64,000 nucleotides of DNA, from positions 1,419,483-1,483,482 of the forward strand of contig JACEVL010000145.1 in assembly GCA_020284085.1 (NCBI GenBank), in the 5' to 3' direction. The translations under genes and the position numbers were made by a program. This DNA is from Aporrectodea caliginosa. Its lineage: Eukaryota; Annelida; Clitellata; Crassiclitellata; Lumbricidae. Every line of letters begins with the position of its first letter. Position 1 is the stretch's first letter. The notes beneath the pieces were generated by a model, which was not told where the DNA came from, did not search any database, and saw nothing but the letters and a program-made list of their open reading frames with translations. This document shows, piece after piece, positions 19,985 to 30,835 of the stretch.

Positions 19985-21088
19985 CTCAAATGTTTAACGT
20001 CGCGTTATGACATCAAAGGCCGTTGACGACAATTCGCAATGTATAAAATACAATAAAATCGAGAAACTTAGCGTCCAAACGACATACTATCGGGCACTCC
20101 CTGTGTAGTGTAACACAGTGTATCAAAGCTTGAAGTTAAACATATTACGTTTACGCCTACGCTATCGAAGGAACTATTAAGTTACCCTAATTTTCCAAAG
20201 ATCTAACCAATGTTTCTGCAAACAGTCTTTGACAATAATCAATTTACGTTTTAACTTACAATTTTAACTTTATTTTCAAGAACTTCGTTTAAATGAATTC
20301 TAAATTAACCAAGTTTGAAGTCTTGATGAAATTCCTCCGCTTCAAAGACTGTCGTTAAGATTTCGAACGATTAACCGCTACTGAGGTGACACACCTTTTT
20401 TAATGCTCTTGTAAATCATCAAAACCGATTCAACCGTATAAGGTCCGTCACTTTTAACTGTTTCCAAAGCAGGGAGTGTTTGTATGTAAGCGTATCTTTT
20501 CGGATGTATGCTTGACAGTATATCAGTATTCGTGGTTGTGCTTGTGCACGCATACATAAATCAGGTAGGTTACTTCGAAGGATGGGCCATAGTTTAACGA
20601 CGTCTTATGGCAATAAAGGCTGTTGACGTCGACAGAAATTGTCTTAAGAGTTCTCACCGTTCGCATCGTATAATAATACATCCCACAGTAGCCTAATACA
20701 TGACCACTCTTCTGCTCTCTCTATTCCCTGACCACATATACAACTTAGACATTCTCAGCAACCGCCAACACTGCACAAAATTCATTGGATCAATCTCCGA
20801 TGGCTATACGTGAAAGAAAAGCTCAGCCACTGCCATATCATCGGGTGGTGCCAGTCTGAAGCCTGGATGAAGGAGGGCGAAGCCGATTTGATCGCTTATG
20901 ACATGCGATTAACAATTAATCGCGTTATTAAAAATTTTAATCGTGTGATTAATTTAGATTAAAGATTGTAATCGTTGTCCACACCTATTAATAAAAGAAT
21001 AGAATGGAGCTTGAATGAAGAGAGGGCTGTGCTTGAGTTGATTGTTGAATGGGTTTTGGAACGAATTTAGAATGGTTCTTGAATGGTT
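19985..21088. repeat. dispersed-repeat mosaic, no gene
   Basis: Module B copies at about 19995-20030 and 20595-20650 (TTTAACGACGTCTTATGGCA and TGTTGACGTCGACA), and a minus-strand module A fragment at about 20840-20885 (GTGCCAGTCTGAAGCCTGGA). At 20885-20990 there is an ATTAATCG-rich stretch like a hAT subterminal region, without clear ends. Confidence 0.6.
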
Positions 21089-21513
21089 TTAAGATGCATC
21101 TGTAATATTTCGACTGGATCTACGAATGGTTTTAGTTAAAAAATCAAGATAGGACTGGAAGCTACGACTCGAACTAAGCTTCATGCCGTCGGCTCCTGCG
21201 ACCTCCATCTCCTGAGGCGACTTCTGGAAGCGCTTGGCTCGTCTCTCGGCGTCACGGATGGCCGATTCCCACTGCTTCTTGACGGTTCTAACATTGCTGG
21301 ACATCTGGTCAGACGCCGCCTAGTTCAGACAGCGGACCACGGTCATTCGAGGATTGTGGATTGCAGCGACGTCAAGCGGCGTGTTGAAGTTGTTGTCTAG
21401 TGACCATATGTTGACCCCGAATGCTACGAGAAATATCACCCAGACCACGAGACCGTTTCAGGCTGCATAATGTAGCGCCATTCACCCGAAGTAATAGCTA
21501 CGATTTACTGGCG
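21089..21513 (-). pseudogene. USH1G/SANS-like ankyrin gene, exon 2 fragment (decayed)
   Basis: On the minus strand an acceptor (TTGTTTTTCTAG) is followed by NRSYYFG, a stop, ALHYAA, a stop, then FLVAFGVNIWSLDNNFNTPL, DVAAIHN, VVRCLN, a stop, AASDQM and VKKQWESAIRDAERRAKRFQ. This matches the second and third ankyrin repeats and following basic helix of USH1G (SANS, an Usher-syndrome scaffold) and its ANKS4B paralog, where the order is FLVSFGANIW, TPLD, and REAERR. Three in-frame stops make it a pseudogene. No SAM domain or PDZ ligand follows. It lies 5' to 3' downstream of the exon-1-like copies at 29.5 and 38.8 kb, on the same strand. Confidence 0.7.
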
Positions 21514-22993
21514 CTAGAAAAACAATGGTAATAGCAAACCTAGCGTGTTGCCAACAAGGGGAGCTATGGGAACTCACGAGATGAAATATTCTTTGAAGAC
21601 TGAGCATGGGCGAAGCTATTTACGATCGCTATAGTAACAGTCGAGCAACGAAACTAATGGTTCGAGTGTGACATTTACTGCATTTCTGCTGGTAGCTTTA
21701 AACCAAATCCATCATTTAACCCGCCAAACCGGTAACTTTAAACCACACCCAATTCATTTAGCCCCTCCAAACTTTTAATTCTAAACAAGCCTCTCTAAGC
21801 TGTTCATTATTAAACCAACCCTCTATCACTCGTATCAACCACTAGCTCTCGATGAACAGCTAACTCTAACAGAAAACCTTTGTTGAGTTAAACTGGGTTT
21901 ATTACCCTGCGATAAAACGAGATCAATTCATGTAGCGCATGTTTAGGTAGCGCATAATGTTCAACGGAAAGGAAAAACAGTTTTGCATGTATGTACTTGC
22001 CTCAGATTGACATACAGTCTCAGAGAGACAGATAGACAGATAGATAGACATGCATACGGATAGACAGGCAGACAGATAAACAGACAACAGGGGCGGAAGC
22101 AGATATGTAGACAGACAATGGCTGTCAAGCAGGCAGGAAGGCACAATACATACATGTGGTCTCATTCTAGAAGCCCAACTCTGATCCACCTCTTACCCTT
22201 ATCTCTTCCTTTGCTCCAATTCTACGTAGCCTCCTTCAACCTTTTGATCCTTACCTGCCTATCGAGTTTGTTTTGACTGAGCGAATGCGAATGAGTTCGA
22301 TTCCGCAACCGAACTGATTAAACGCTGAATAAAACTGATTAGTAAGTCGTAAGATGTCGCTGAACAATAGGCGATGCGTTGGTCTCTTTAGACACCTTTT
22401 AAACGCTCTCAGCCTCAATTATAAATACAGTGACTAGTGCAGTATATAATCTTGTTAAAATCATTAATAAAGGAAAAATACTATAATTATTGTCATAAAT
22501 ATTAGTATCAGATCAAATCTATTACAAACATATAGTTGAACACATTCCTTATGATTAAAATACCAATAAACACAAAATATGTGTGATTAATGGTCATTTC
22601 ATTATTTCATTGCATTTTCTAATGATATTTACATTGTTTCATAGGAAAATGTTTAATGAAATGTTTAATTAAATATTCTGTCATGTAAATAATTGTTAAC
22701 ATGCATTCTTGTAAATAGATGTATGTTAAAATAAAATGTGTATATAATACATATATATATATTACACATCTGTGCTGAATTTCTGTTTGCAAATAGCATT
22801 ACATGTTATTTTAGAAAACTTAAAGAAGTACTGTTAATAACTTTGTAAACATATTTTAAAAGAGCTAAAATAGCCAAAAAAAGAGCTGATATAGCCAAAA
22901 AAGAGCTGATATAGCCAAAAAAGAGCTGAAATAGCCACCAAAAAAAAGAAACAAAAAGGAGAAAAAGGAAGAAAAAAAAGGAAAAAAGATGTT
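21514..22993. other. intergenic, with a third copy of the SANS-like upstream region
   Basis: About 21890-22200 resembles the sequence upstream of the two exon-1 copies: a GATAAAACGA word, TAGCGCATGTTTA, CCTCAGATTGACATACAGTC and a GACA/GATA tract. The exon-1 ATG itself is not found here. At 22855-22940 an 18-20-bp unit, AAAGAGCTGATATAGCC, repeats about four times. No gene. Confidence 0.55.
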
Positions 22994-23436
22994 AAAAAGA
23001 ATTACAATAAAAAGAGCCAATGGGCCAAACATAACGGAGATACAATACTTTAATATGTATCAAATCAAATAATATGTATCTATCAAATATTGTTAATATT
23101 GTTAATAAGATTGAGGAGAAAACAGTTATTAACATTATACGGAAATGAACTTAATCCGTCAGAAACTTTAAATACGTCTACATCTTATCAGAAACGGAAT
23201 CAAAGCCAAGAAAAGAAAAAGAAAACTGTTGATAGAAATTATATGAAAATGAACTTAAATCGTCAGAAACTTTAAATACGTCAGCATCTTATCAGAAACG
23301 GAATCAAAGACGAGAAAGGAGAAAGAACATTTGTGAGAACATTACAAGAAAATGAACGGAAATACATCAACAACTTTAAAGACGTCAACAGCCTTTGTAG
23401 CTATAGGATGTCGTTAAATATTGGATTAATAATAAT
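22994..23436 (+). repeat. 440-bp interspersed repeat (copy 2)
   Basis: Near-identical to 19292-19735, same orientation, 3.7 kb away. It starts at the same AAAGAATTACAATAAAAAG word and ends at the same TTGGATTAATAATAAT, so the unit boundaries are sharp. Confidence 0.85.
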
Positions 23437-25685
23437 ATGTAGAGCTGTAATTTGACAAAAAAATCTTTGTCGGCGGAAACGGCCTATGTTGTAAAGTAAG
23501 TAAGTAAGTATTTCCTTTATTGAAAAGCTTATTGTCATAAGCTGCCGTTAAACTGTGGATCCAATGGCTATATTGAACTCGGTTTTTTATTATAATATTA
23601 TAGGAACGGTGAGAACTGCTTAAAATAAATCCAAAGCTATTGGAAAAAGAAGCATATATATAGTGTATCAGTTATTTAACGTGAGGGTGAAGTATTTGCA
23701 TCGCTGCCTTGTAAGTGATTGCATGAATAGGATAAATTGCGCAAAGTCAAGCAGAAGAGCGGTTCTGCATTAGCTGTACTGTGCCATACGAAGAGTGAGA
23801 AGTGTTCAGAATAATTTCTGTCGATGTTAACGGCCTTTGTTGCCATATGATGTTGTTCAGCTCTAGATCCATAATCGCTACAGACTTTACGGGTTCGAAA
23901 TGGTTATATGATAAAGTCTACATGAAGGGCTGTGGTACAGTGGTAGCCAAACGAAACCTTCAGTTAAACACCGTTTACTACGAATCGCTTGTCTCGATGA
24001 CACTGACCAAACCTGATCAGATACTGTTTGACTGAACGCATGTGATTAAGCTCGGTTTGTTCTATGGTTTCAAGGATTTGCAGGCACTCCTGGCTATCTG
24101 TCTCCAGAGATTTTGGCAAGATTCTGACCATTTAATGCAATACATGTCTATCGATTTTGTTTTGTCTGAGCTCCTATGAATAATCTCGAATTCGCCACTT
24201 TGCTGTTTTGGGCGCTGAATAAATCTCGAGATTACGTTTATTCTGGTATGGTAAATTTCACGTCAACGGCCTCGAAGGCCATAAGATGTCACCAAACACT
24301 AAATAAATGCAAATATCACGTTAGACACCTCTTAAACGCTCTTAACCGATGCTACATTTGAGTCAAACATTTAATTATTGTTAATACCGACTGTTAAATT
24401 GTTTTCAACGTAAAATACATAAAGAGTGAGAAATAATGGTACGACCGATTGGCAGTATTTTTTCGATTTCCTTTTGCGGATATTTGGCCTGCTTGTTTCC
24501 TACTCCGAAATCGATCCGATAAATCGGCAATATTTATTGTTACTTGGTTCTAAAGTAATAATTTAATAATTTTTACAATTTTATATTACCGCCGTTTTCT
24601 TAATGAGTCGACTCATGATTTTATTATTTCAGTGATAAAGATTACCGCGGGAGGTCACCGAAGCAGGTAACTATTATGTGTTAATGAAAAAAGAAATTCT
24701 TTTGTTCAAAAATATTACTTCTTTTGGTATTTGTATTGGTAGTCCAGGGATGCGCCGATTCCGATTAATCGGTCTAAGAGAAAATCAGGCAAAACCGATT
24801 TGCGGATGAAGATTCGGTCGAACCCTAGTGAGAACTGTAAAAAATTTCTCGTTTCGACGTCAACGGACTTTGATGGCATTAGACGTCTTTTAGCTCTTAG
24901 TAGTAATCTATTACTTAAATTAATTAAACCTTTTATTCTCATCGCCAGATCACCCCTTGCTCTCGTATCACAGGGTGGATCTCAACTTCCCCGCAGAGGC
25001 CGCAAGATAGCTAGCGCTAAAAACTAATACTACATGAGTCAATGTTTACTTACTAAAGGCTTGTCGCATGTCTCAGTAAGCTTGACTGCGTCTGATCATC
25101 TGAATTATCTATTGACTCTGTTTTGATTGAGCGCCTGTGATTACGTTCGTTCCCTCACTTTACTTTCTCGGGCGCTGTCTAAATCTAGAGATTTTATTAC
25201 GATACATTCATACATACACTACTCTGGTAATGCAAGGTCAACGTTGCAGATCCTGAAAACCGCCAGATTTCGCTATAGAATGGATAAAGCGATTGTGTCG
25301 TAAGACACCTTTGAAACACTCTCTGCCGTCTGAATAAATTGTGAAACTGTTTTACGTCACCGATTGTTATGGGACTAAGTTGCGTGTAATTGTAAGGTGA
25401 ACTCGACATGAAAGGCTCTTCTATCCAAACGTGAGGGTTGAGCACTGTTGGCTACTAATAGTAAGCCTCAGATTACTAGAGCGCCACTTCCAAGCTAAGT
25501 GCAGGGCACCAGCTTATTCACGAGCGCTGCGTCGTTTCAGAGGAGTTGTTCAAAGAAATCGTTTGTCATATATCGGCGACTGTGATGGAGATTGGTCCTC
25601 TTAAACTGCCGATCGATTCTCTGTTGACTGAAAATGCGCTATATTAAATGTCCTGGTATATGCATTAGGTTCAAAGATTTCATCA
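23437..25685. repeat. dispersed-repeat mosaic, no gene
   Basis: Two copies of a unit starting near CGATTTTGTTTTGTCTGAGC at about 24150 and a relative at about 25105 (TTTTGATTGAGCGCCTGTGA) run for 200-250 bp, each ending in module C (GTTAGACACCTCTTAAACGC and the like). Module B words at about 23820 and 24255. At 24745-24832 a hAT-like end CAGGGATGCGCCGATT is seen with a poor partner. Confidence 0.55.
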
Positions 25686-25689
25686 GGCA

Positions 25690-25920
25690 GCGATCAGCAA
25701 CTTCAGCGCGCCATAGTCCAGTGGTTAGCCTGATGAACTGCAATCGAGAAGAAGTCGGGTTCAAATCTCACGCGGGGCAGAAATTTGGTATGAGCATTGG
25801 GCTGTTTGCGCCTTCCAGTCAACGCCGCTATGATAAGTACACTGGCAGTACGCTGTTGGTGGGATGATTAGACGGCAATGGAGAGGAATGGCCACCCACC
25901 CTAAGAGGCTGAGGTTAAGA
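25690..25920 (+). mobile_element. tRNA-derived SINE (family 2)
   Basis: GCGCGCCATAGTCCAGTGG, then TTAGC, is an A-box-like head and GGGTTCAAATCTC a B-box-like element 40 bases on. The body contains TACGCTGTTGGTGGGATGAT and TAGACGGCAATGGAGAGGA. Related bodies lie at 19790-19972 (minus) and 42690-42810. Confidence 0.65.
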
Positions 25921-26099
25921 ATTTGAAGACGCTAAAACTTCACCCATGGCTGACTCTCACGTTAGGCATAAGAAACTGCACTTCTTGTTTTTCTTCTTCC
26001 CTCTCGGGATTTGAAATTGATGCTTTGGGAGGAGCGCATGACATAACTACATGTATGGAAACCATTGTGTAGATTGAAGCACGTCTAATAAGGCGGTTA

Positions 26100-26475
26100 T
26101 TTCGGTTTAACGACGCTGTGTCATAACGAAGCTGATTATCGTCTCCCCTTATTCTAGCCTTCGTACTGGCACTTCCTCATGGTACGTGGGTTTTGCGTTG
26201 TGTGGAGACATCCTGTGGCCGTTAGCATCGACAGATAAATAGCGTCGCCCTCCTTAATAATCCAGCCTTCGGACTGGCATCACCCGATATTACGCAGATT
26301 TTACTGTGTTTGTAACCAATCAGCCGTTCACGTCGACCATACCCTATAACGGGATGTAAAAATAATCTAGCGATTGTGTGTTTCCTTTTTAACGACTAGC
26401 TGTGTGGTAACGAAGACCATTAGCGTCGCCCTCCTCCTTTATCCAGGCTTGGGACTGGCACTGTCAAAAAGCAAA
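26100..26475 (+). repeat. three consecutive copies of dispersed module A
   Basis: Copies at about 26104-26190, 26230-26290 and 26388-26475 each carry TAGCGTCGCCCTCC or a variant and end in a GGCTTGGGACTGGCACT-like word. The third, with its flank TCAAAAAGCAAACAGTGG, has a close twin at 56270-56375. Confidence 0.75.
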
Positions 26476-26520
26476 CAGTGGCGGAGTACATAATCTAGCG
26501 ATTTTTATTTTCTTATTTAA

Positions 26521-27541
26521 CCACAGTTTAACGTCGTCTTATGACATCAAAGGCCGTTGACGACAATACAGAAAATATACAATACAATCATAACCAGAAA
26601 CTTATAGCATCCGAACGACACCATTAAAGGTATCAAACGGAGCTTTACAATTTCACTAATATTCAATATTTTTGCAATATAAAGTGTTCATCTCATACTG
26701 TCTGTGATTATTATGTCCTGACAAATTTCATTAACTAACAAAGCATACATGTATTATAATTTATTAAGGTATTCTTTTAAAATGTTCATGTATCTAACAA
26801 ACAAAAAAACACTATAATAAAAAAGTTCATTAACCAAAGAAGTACATGTATGCATGTATTATAATTGTTTAAAGTAGGCCTATTCTTTTAAACTTTTAAA
26901 CTGTTCATGTATCTAACGCACATAATAAAAATTCCATTAACCAATAACGCATACATGTATTATAATTATTAAAAGTACTCTTTTACATTTCAACACAGTA
27001 CATAATTGCATAATACAATGTATTAGTAAAATACCGATTATTATTATAACCACAGTTTAACGTCGTCTTATGACATCAAAGGCCGTTGACGACAATGCAG
27101 AAAATATACAATACAATCATAACCAGAAACTTATAGCATCCGAACGACACTATTAAAGGTGTCAGACGAAGCTTTACAATTTCACTAATATTCAATATTT
27201 TTGCAACATAAAGTATCTCATCTCATACTGTCAATGATAATTATGTACTGACAAATTTCATTAACTAACAAAACATATATGTATTATAATTGATTAAGGT
27301 ATTCTTTTAAACTGTTCATGTATCTTACAAAAACACTATAATAAAAATGTTCATTATCCAAAGAAGTATACATGTATTATAATTGTTTAAAGTATTCTTT
27401 TAAACTGTTCATGTATCTAACACACATAATAAAATTCCATTAACCAACAAAGCATACATGTATTATAATTGTTAAAAGTACTCTTTTACATTGCAACACA
27501 GTATATAATTGCATAATAACAATGTTTTAGTAAAAGACCAA
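26521..27541 (+). repeat. tandem duplication of a roughly 520-bp repeat with module B at its edge
   Basis: Copy 1 is 26521-27036 and copy 2 is 27050-27541. Each starts CCACAGTTTAACGTCGTCTT, then ATGACATCAAAGGCCGTTGA, and carries repeated ATACATGTATTATAATT blocks. A 270-bp inverted relative lies at 36931-37204. No protein. Confidence 0.88.
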
Positions 27542-27585
27542 TCAAATATTTACAGATTTGAGTAAGATACAAAACCATTCACCAT

Positions 27586-28543
27586 TTACAAAATTTTACC
27601 TTTATTAATTATCTTAACTAACCTATACACTTCATTCTGAAATAAATTTACTGTCAAAAGGGTTTTAATAGAAATTTCATGTTTATATAATTGACATTTA
27701 TTTCTTAAAACCTCTGAAATATCTTCTTTTTTACATTCAATTAAGAGATGATGAATTGTCTCTTTGACATTACAAGTATCACACAGACCGTTTGCATGCC
27801 TTTTTATAACGAATAGTCTTTGATTAGTATTGGCCACTCCTAAACGCAATCTAGAAATTTGGACTTCCTTATGCCTATAAGGTTCTAAATATTTTATATC
27901 TGTACTAACAATTGGACAAATAAATTTATAAAAATGACCTTTATTATCATTACTATATTCTAGTTGCCATTTATTTACTATATAAAGTTTTATTAAAGTA
28001 AAAATTTCCTGAAGTTCAAGATAATTAGTAGAATTTATGTGATCAATAGTTAGACCTTCTTTAGCCAAAGTATCTGCTCTATCATTGCCTGCCAGATCAA
28101 TGTGACTTGGGATCCAAATAAATCTTATTTGATTAGAATTTAGTTTGCTAATGTGGTATAGTAAATCATTTAATAAAGTAGGTCTAGATTGACAGTAAGA
28201 TCTCTTAATTGATGTAAGAGCACTCAATGAATCAGAGAAAATTGCAAATTTACAATAATTGTAACACTCATTGTTTAATATCCATAAAACAGTTTCAATA
28301 ATTGCAGTTAATTCAGCTGCATAAACACTGGAATTATTACACAATCTAAATTTCTTATCTACATTTAAACTAGGTACTGTGAAAGCAGCAGCAACAAGAT
28401 CATCTACTTTTGACCCATCAGTATAGATATGTACATAAGAGTCATATTTCGAAATTAATTCTAGAGCATATTGTTTTAGAAATTCAGGTTGATCGTTTTT
28501 CTTATTTACACATTTCTTCAGAGTTAAGTCAACTTCTATTTAG
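27586..28543 (-). pseudogene. LINE ribonuclease H domain and zinc knuckle (5'-truncated)
   Basis: The minus strand encodes a full RNase H fold: HIYTDGSKVDD (first Asp), SSVYAAELTAI (Glu), FAIFSDSLSALTS (Asp) and WIPSHIDLAGNDRADTLAKE (His and last Asp). It is followed by a C-terminal CDTCNVKETIHHLLIEC zinc knuckle. This order occurs at the C-terminus of I, Jockey-related and similar non-LTR retrotransposon ORF2 proteins. The frame is open for over 300 residues, so the copy is young, but the reverse transcriptase is missing upstream. A long A/T-rich 3' region follows. Confidence 0.85.
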
Positions 28544-28785
28544 TTGTTGCACCGATTTAAGCATTGGCTTAATTTAAAGCCTCAGAGCAATGAGTGTTAA
28601 AGGTGTTTAAGGCGAGTATTGTATCATCTATTGCTTAGCGACATCTGGGGATTGACGCGCGAAAGATAATCATAATATATTTTTGCATTTATTAAACGCC
28701 ACTGTCTAATTACGATGCATCAATCGATGGCGCTGAGCACTCGTGAGTGAAGGACTTGCACAATGCTCCTACACGGTAACTATAT
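28544..28785. other. spacer with a module C copy
   Basis: Contains GTTAAAGGTGTTTAAGGCGA (module C) at about 28600; nothing else recognised. Confidence 0.5.
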
Positions 28786-28789
28786 CTTA

Positions 28790-29210
28790 GGAGGAGGAGG
28801 CTACAAATTGCTATGTTCTAGTAAATTCCTCTTTATCATCCTCTTCACTTTCCTCCTCTTCTACTTCTTCTTCCTCTTTCTTCTCCTCGCTCTTCTCTCT
28901 CGCCATCTCCTCTCTCCTCTTTATATTGATCCTCCCATTTCACTTTCTCCGTCTCCTCCTATCATTTTCCTCCTTCTCCATTACCTACTCCCCTAACCCT
29001 CTCTTTCTCATCATTTTCTTTCTCCTCCTTTTCACCGCCACTCCTCCTTATATTCCTCCTGTTCCTTCACCCTCCTCCTCCCTTCCTTATAATTTTCTCA
29101 TCCTCCTTTTCCTCCGCCCCTCCTCCTCTTTTTTCCTCCACCTCCTGCTCCTCCTTTTTCGTCTCATTTTTCTTCTTCTCCTCTTTTCCTCCGCCACTCC
29201 GCTTACTTTT
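28790..29210 (+). repeat. polypyrimidine (CTCCTC) tract, about 420 bp
   Basis: Almost pure pyrimidine on the plus strand with CTCCTCCTTT-type words. Similar tracts at 38110-38420 and 45050-45345. Open frames on either strand are compositional. Confidence 0.92.
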
Positions 29211-29429
29211 GTGACCCAGCCATCGGCTCTCAGTCTGCATCTGGCGTTCCAAAACGTCGGTTCTGACGCGTTTCCAAAAGGCTTTTGGATGTTTGTCAAG
29301 ATCGATGTCAACAATGCATCGAGACTTTTGTGAGAGAAGTTTGTTATAGCTACATTGGTACCGAATCCTCATCACTATCACCATCGTCGTTATCATCATC
29401 ATCATAGTTGTCATCATCATCATCGAAAT

Positions 29430-29514
29430 CGTATCTTCAACGCCTCCACGTGGCCCTTAGGACTCTCGTATCTCCCTTTCGAACAGCATCGTGGAATCTC
29501 TCCGCTGATGACAT
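29430..29514 (-). pseudogene. USH1G/SANS-like exon 1 fragment (copy at 29.5 kb)
   Basis: An ATG at 29514 on the minus strand opens MSSAERFHDAVRKGDTRVL, after which the frame is lost by a deletion. GHVEALKI is then readable in another frame. The first 19 residues and the upstream DNA match the copy at 38671-38833. The deleted part is most of the first ankyrin repeat. Confidence 0.65.
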
Positions 29515-29880
29515 TACAGTCCAACGAAAGGAAACTGTAAAATAAGACCGGTTTACACTGTAATAAAATAAGGTTAATTTATGTAGCGTATACTTAAAAT
29601 CCATCGTTCAAGGGAAAGGAAAGGTCAATATTAATTTTATGCTTGTAAATACATGCCTCAGATGTACAGAGTCTGAGACAGACAGACATAGAAACATATG
29701 GACAGACAGGGATGGAAGCAGATATACTGACAGATAAGCAGGCAGGGAGTCAGTCAGAGACAGTCTACTTCTAGGAGCCCACTCTGATTCCTCCTCGTCC
29801 AGTTATCTCACCCTTCGATCCAATGCTAAACACCAACCATCCTCCGTAGCCGACTGATTGTTAGCCTGCCTGACTGTTTG

Positions 29881-30332
29881 GGGGCCGTCCATAAAGTACG
29901 TCACGCTCCAGGGGGGGTTTAAGTTTAAGAAGTGTGACAGTTTGTGACAGGGGGCGGGGTCAGGCCATGTGTGACGTCACACATTTATTTTTTATATTTT
30001 ATTTATAATTTATTTTTTATTTTTAGTAGAATTTCATAGCTTTAAAAAATAATTTTCAAAAATTTTCTGAAACATTTTAATTAGTTTTATGTCAAAATAG
30101 CATGAAATGCATATCTCCTGAATGTGTTTTTCACGATTCCTCTCGCTAGGAGCGCTAGTAATAATGCTGTTGTGAAGCCTTGTTTATGTATTAGCCTTGC
30201 TTTCGGAAGTATTATTATTTCTATGTTCGAAAGTGTGACGTACTTTAGGGGGGTCCGAGTTTTGTGACAGTTTGTGACAGGGGAGGGGGTAAAATGGTCA
30301 AAAATAGCGTGACGTACTTTATGGACGGCCCC
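29881..30332. mobile_element. MITE with GGGGCCGTCCATAAA ends and 3-bp target duplication
   Basis: GGGGCCGTCCATAAAGTACG is repeated in inverse orientation at the right end. TTG lies outside both ends (29878-29880, 30333-30335). TGTGACAGTTTGTGACAGGG also occurs on both sides. Such ends with 3-bp duplications suggest the PIF/Harbinger or ISL2EU group; the family is inferred. A cousin is at 47370-47799. Confidence 0.8.
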
Positions 30333-30835
30333 TTGGATCTTAACCTGGAACTGATTCTGACTGTATATACCTACCCACCGATTTTGCTTTGACTGAGCGC
30401 CTGTGAAAGATGTCGATCCCGTTGCCAAATTTATTATGGCGCTTTGTAAATCTGGTGAAGAAAGATCGACGTCAGCAGCCCTGACGACTTAAGATGTCGC
30501 TGAACATTAGATGATGTTTTGGTTTCGTTAGACACCTTTAAAACTATATCAGTCAACTTTATAAATTCAATTTCTGCGATTTTGCTACATTGAAGTCTTT
30601 TCATAATAGCTAAGCAGATAGATCTCAGGACCCTTCAAAATGCTGTAAAGAATGTAATATTTTACAAATAAACTCGGAGATGCATATTCAATAAAATTCT
30701 GATAAGTGCCAGTTGAATTTGAAAAAAAAATTTTTTTTGTTTTTGATGAAAAAATCAATACATTTTGGAAAACGTTATTTTTGATATTATCACAGCCATC
30801 GAGTGTTAATTGGAGCATTTCGAATTGTCAACCAG